NCBI GenBank assembly: GCA_965656785.1
Contig: CBFHLY010000001.1
Coordinates: forward strand, 1-64,000
DNA length: 64,000 nucleotides
Direction of reading: 5' to 3'
From: JALQTD01 sp965656785
GTDB taxonomy: Bacteria > Bacteroidota > Bacteroidia > Flavobacteriales_D > Sanyastnellaceae
Shown: positions 61,045-64,000 of the stretch, in pieces
How positions within the stretch are numbered: position 1 is the first letter of the stretch
Layout: every line of letters starts with the position of its first letter
Notes under the pieces: model-generated
What the model was told of the DNA's origin: nothing
Databases searched by the model: none
What the model saw: only the letters and a program-made list of their open reading frames with translations
Position numbers and translations under genes: made by a program

Positions 61045-61773
61045 CTACACCTCCTCCCAACCAAACAGCGCCCGCAAGTGCCCATGCACCCGCTCGCGCA
61101 CCTCACCCATCGGCACCTTCCGCCCCAGCTCCCGTTCGAGCGAAGTCACCCCGCGGCCTTGGATGCCGCACGGCACGATGAGGTCGAAAAAGTTCAAGTC
61201 GGTCGTCACGTTGAAGGCGAACCCGTGCATCGTCACCCACCGCGAACTCTTCACGCCCAACGCCGCAATCTTGCGCGCACCCATCCCTTTATCCGCATCC
61301 AGCCAGACGCCCGTCAACCCATCAATGCGCTCCGTATGCAGCCCGTAATGGCTGCACGTTCGGATGATCGCCTCCTCCAAGGTGCGCATGTACCGCCCGA
61401 TGTCGGTGAAGATTTGGTCCAAATCCAACAACGGATACCCCACCAACTGCCCCGGCCCATGGTAGGTGATGTCCCCACCCCGGTTGATCGGGTGATAATC
61501 CACGCCCAGCCGCTCCAGCTGATCTTCCGACGCGACCAAATGCGCCTCCTCCCCGCTCTTGCCCAACGTCACCACGTGCGGATGCTCCACGTACAGCATG
61601 TGGCCCTCGGGCAAGGCCAAATCCGGATCCGCACTCGGCTCCTGCTCCTCCAACCCCGCTCGCCGCCGCGCAATCTTCCGCTGCACCATCGCCCCGAACA
61701 GCTCCTCCTGCAACGCCCACGCCTCCGCGTAACGCATCGCCCCCAAATCCCGAACGTGCACGCGGTGCTTCAT
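61045..61773 (-). CDS. lipB: Octanoyltransferase LipB
   Basis: A 242-residue LipB. RGGDITYHGPGQLVGYPLLDL is the substrate-binding stretch, KIAALGVKSSRWVTMHG holds the catalytic Lys region and VPCGIQGRGVTSL the acyl-carrying Cys. It moves octanoyl from acyl carrier protein to lipoate-dependent enzymes. Its start overlaps the isomerase stop as ATGA. Confidence 0.95.
   Translation of the reverse strand: MKHRVHVRDLGAMRYAEAWALQEELFGAMVQRKIARRRAGLEEQEPSADPDLALPEGHMLYVEHPHVVTLGKSGEEAHLVASEDQLERLGVDYHPINRGGDITYHGPGQLVGYPLLDLDQIFTDIGRYMRTLEEAIIRTCSHYGLHTERIDGLTGVWLDADKGMGARKIAALGVKSSRWVTMHGFAFNVTTDLNFFDLIVPCGIQGRGVTSLERELGRKVPMGEVRERVHGHLRALFGWEEV
61411..61425. repeat. Iterated palindrome GATTTGG-T-CCAAATC, copy 8
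   Basis: Same 15-base word as copy 6, here in lipB and read as Leu-Asp-Gln. Confidence 0.65.
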
Positions 61774-62768
61774 CGCGGGACCTTCGCGAGCTCCCCCTTC
61801 AACAACTCGATGTACCGGATGTCGACCGGATCCACCCCCACCCGCTCCGCAAGGATCAAGCTCAACCAGTCCCCGAGGTGCACCAAATCAAAGAACCGCA
61901 ACAATTCAGTTTCACCTGAAGGTTCGATCACCACCACGTCCGCGCCTTGGTCTTGGAAAACGCCCGCGCACACGTCCATGCGCACGCGCGTCCGCGGATG
62001 GTCCTCCGGGCACTGCACGATGACCGCCACGTCGTCCTCGCCACCGCTTTCCCAGCCGACGAGCTCGTTGTGGTTCATTTCAGGGAACACGTGGTGCGTG
62101 ACGAGCAGCTTGCTGTTCTCGTTGAGTTGCTGGCGCCACCGCGTGATGAGGCCTTCTTGGGCGGCATCGGAATAAAGCCAAATCCGACGTCCTTCCACCA
62201 CATCCGCCACCTGCATGGCCCGATCGATGACGTCCTCCTGAGCGGCTGCGAGCGTCGGCCCCGCCTGGGCAAAATCCGCGTACAATTCCTGAGGTACGGC
62301 ACCCGCCGCATGCAGCACGTGCATCACACCCGTGAACGCATACCCGAACTGCGAACGCGGCGGCTGCCCGCCCGGAATCTCAACGACCGGCCAGCCCGCT
62401 TCAGCGGCCTTTGCGCCCAGTTCGCCGCCGGAGGTGATGGCCGCGATGCGGGCACCTCGCTCCACGGCTTGGTCCAAGGCCGCCAGCGTTTCCTCCGTGG
62501 CGCCGGAATAACTGCACGCAACGACCAGCGTCTGCGGACCGACGTACGCCGGGATCACGTAATCGCTGTTCGCCGCAATGGGCATGCCAGCGGTGCGGGC
62601 CAACATCCGCGACGCGATCGCCCCGCTGATGCCGCTTCCTCCCATGCCCAGCACCACCACTTGGCTCGGTTGGAAGCCTTGAAAATCAATGGGGGTTTTC
62701 GAGGCGATGTTCCACGCATCTTCGAGCTGTTGCGGGAATTCGGTGATGAGGCGGCGCATGCGTTCCAT
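61770..62768 (-). CDS. Bifunctional phosphoglucose/phosphomannose isomerase (SIS domain)
   Basis: About 332 residues from the ATG at MERMRRL. A double SIS fold with VVLGMGGSGISGA and SYSGATEETL (phosphate-binding loops) and EMNHNELVGW holding the conserved Glu and His, the layout of the archaeal-type PGI/PMI (TIGR02128-like). It interconverts glucose-6-P or mannose-6-P with fructose-6-P. Cytoplasmic; coupled to lipB. Confidence 0.85.
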   Translation of the reverse strand: MERMRRLITEFPQQLEDAWNIASKTPIDFQGFQPSQVVVLGMGGSGISGAIASRMLARTAGMPIAANSDYVIPAYVGPQTLVVACSYSGATEETLAALDQAVERGARIAAITSGGELGAKAAEAGWPVVEIPGGQPPRSQFGYAFTGVMHVLHAAGAVPQELYADFAQAGPTLAAAQEDVIDRAMQVADVVEGRRIWLYSDAAQEGLITRWRQQLNENSKLLVTHHVFPEMNHNELVGWESGGEDDVAVIVQCPEDHPRTRVRMDVCAGVFQDQGADVVVIEPSGETELLRFFDLVHLGDWLSLILAERVGVDPVDIRYIELLKGELAKVPR

Positions 62769-62791
62769 AGGAGCAGGGGTTTGACCCAAAG

Positions 62792-64000
62792 TTACGGCGC
62801 GTCTTCGGTTTGGCGCTTCGGCCGCCAGGTGATTCCGGCGCGCCACCACCGGCCCGGTTGGAGGACGTTGCCGAAGTCGACGTACTCGGCATTGAATGCG
62901 TTGTCGGCTCGGACGAAACCGCGGATTTGGCCTTGAAGGAAGGAGCGGGACAAGCCGAGCCCTGCGGCCGTGAACGGCTTGTAGGGTGTGACTTCGCCTT
63001 CGATGGTGCGGTACTGGCCGCTTCGGGCTTGGCGGGTGGCGCGCACTTCGAGCACCAGGCGACCGGGAAACAGGAACGTCGCGAGGAGGTCGGCCTTGCT
63101 GCGGACGATGTCGAGGGCGTAGCTGCTCTCGTAGTTGCCCTGTTCCACGGCGGCATCGGTTGCAGCGAAGGAGGCGCGAACGGACTGGAAGAACAGCGGA
63201 CGGCTGGGTTCGGCCCGGTAATCAGCGGCCAGCTCGATGCCGCGGTGGATGGTCGAAGTGAGGTTCGCCGCTTGAAACTCGTCGCTGCCGGGGAGGAGGA
63301 CCCAATCAATGAGGTCGGAGCCGCGGCGCAGCCAACCCGCGAATTCCACGCCCATTCCGCTAAGGGGGCGGGGGGCGCCGAGTTGGGTGTGGAGGACGCG
63401 GTACTGTCGCCAACGGAGGCCGAGTTCGATTTGGTCGGCGACTTCGGGCTGGAGGTCGGCTCGGCCGGAGGCGCCACCTTGGTAGTACAGGTCCGTGTAC
63501 GACGGGTGACGGACGGACCGGCCGATGGAAGCGAAGGCGGCCCACGGGTGCATGACTTCACCGCGGCTGTGGCCGAAGCGGTAGACGGCGTCGAGGGCGG
63601 GCAAGGCTCGGACGCCGAACTGGGTGTTCAGGTTCGCACCGAGGGTGGCCGAAACGCGGAGTTGGCCGTCACCGGACGTCCAGCGCTCGGAAGCGAAGAG
63701 GTCGGTGTTGACCCGTTGAGCACCGAAGGGGAAGTCCGAATCGGTGTCACGCGCCAAGCCGAGCACGTTGCTGCGGACGGCTTCCAGGCGGGTGTCCGCG
63801 CCCAAGGTGAGGCCTCCTCGGCCGTGGAGGTGGGTGGTTCGGACGGTCAAGCCCGAGGTGAATGAGCGGTGTTGGTTGGGGCCGCCGTACCAAAACGCAG
63901 CCGTATCCGCGGGCGAAGTCCCGACCCCATCCCGAACGAAAAAGCCATCGGCGGTTTCCTCGTACCAAGCCGGTCCTTCCCGATACAATTCAAACCGGTC
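62792..64000 (-). CDS. TonB-dependent outer-membrane receptor, C-terminal part
   Basis: The frame is still open at the window end, so about 403 C-terminal residues are seen and the plug domain is missing. The sequence consists of alternating amphipathic strands with aromatic girdles; SVRHPSYTDLYYQGGASG and LQPEVADQIELGLRW are the well-known TonB-receptor barrel motifs (RxPSxxDLY, L-PE-), and the chain ends with a strand GRWWRAGITWRP. The RHPSYTDLYY type resembles BtuB-like cobalamin or siderophore receptors. It would import a metal complex or vitamin; the ligand is unknown. Confidence 0.85.
   Translation of the reverse strand, partial: DRFELYREGPAWYEETADGFFVRDGVGTSPADTAAFWYGGPNQHRSFTSGLTVRTTHLHGRGGLTLGADTRLEAVRSNVLGLARDTDSDFPFGAQRVNTDLFASERWTSGDGQLRVSATLGANLNTQFGVRALPALDAVYRFGHSRGEVMHPWAAFASIGRSVRHPSYTDLYYQGGASGRADLQPEVADQIELGLRWRQYRVLHTQLGAPRPLSGMGVEFAGWLRRGSDLIDWVLLPGSDEFQAANLTSTIHRGIELAADYRAEPSRPLFFQSVRASFAATDAAVEQGNYESSYALDIVRSKADLLATFLFPGRLVLEVRATRQARSGQYRTIEGEVTPYKPFTAAGLGLSRSFLQGQIRGFVRADNAFNAEYVDFGNVLQPGRWWRAGITWRPKRQTEDAP

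Overview
The window is GC-rich DNA (by eye about 60% GC) from a member of the Bacteroidota, most likely a flavobacterial-type lineage with unusually high GC. The evidence is two proteins with type IX secretion sorting domains (types A and B), the SUF order SufA-B-C-D-(TlyA)-S-E, DUF3098 beside FtsX, a TonB-dependent receptor, many SPII lipoproteins, and promoter boxes of the Bacteroidota TAnnTTTG kind. Genes are densely packed, with many ATGA or TGATG stop/start overlaps. I see no insertion sequence, prophage, CRISPR array or rRNA.

Layout. 1-7.9 kb is one plus-strand cluster for beta-1,3/1,6-glucan (laminarin-type) use: the C-terminal half of a large phosphorylase-like enzyme, a GH17 lipoprotein, a clan GH-A lipoprotein, a signal-less GH30, a GPH-family sugar transporter and a signal-less GH17. 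This implies trimming outside the cytoplasm, import by the transporter, then hydrolysis and phosphorolysis inside; no SusC/SusD pair is visible. 8.4-12.1 kb holds an MBOAT acyltransferase between two paralogous SGNH-like membrane proteins, followed convergently by a BcsA-like GT2 synthase (12.1-14.1 kb): a plausible system for making and acylating a surface polysaccharide. 14.3-17.0 kb encodes a large surface protein with YadA-type head repeats and a FISUMP domain.

17.4-19.1 kb carries tRNA-Arg(CCT), a kelch-like membrane-spanning putative regulator and a tRNA with CAT anticodon. 19.2-24.7 kb is a molybdopterin enzyme module: a membrane protein, a THEP1-like NTPase fused to MobA, FdhD, a small DUF7009-like protein and an FdhF/YdeP-type oxidoreductase. 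24.8-36.3 kb is mixed: RNase R, an RlmI-like methyltransferase, MiaE, a secreted protein with repeated starch-binding-like modules, a TlpA-like lipoprotein, Xaa-Pro aminopeptidase, RidA, a DUF3108 protein, tryptophan 2,3-dioxygenase and an M23 lipoprotein.

36.4-42.7 kb is the SUF Fe-S assembly operon on the minus strand. Divergent from it are ftsX, a DUF3098 gene, uppP and a lipoprotein gene, then an exported superoxide dismutase, an AsmA-like protein, RsmI, RadA, a giant T9SS protein, LepA, RlmN, a LytTR response regulator, a serine hydrolase, a small T9SS protein, LipB, a phosphosugar isomerase and a TonB-dependent receptor cut by the window end.

The most unexpected signal is at the DNA level. 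The odd-centred palindrome TTTGG-N-CCAAA occurs perfectly at least eight times across unrelated genes, in two codon frames and once outside any gene, with many half sites (GATTTGG/CCAAATC) besides. This looks like a highly iterated palindrome of this genome.
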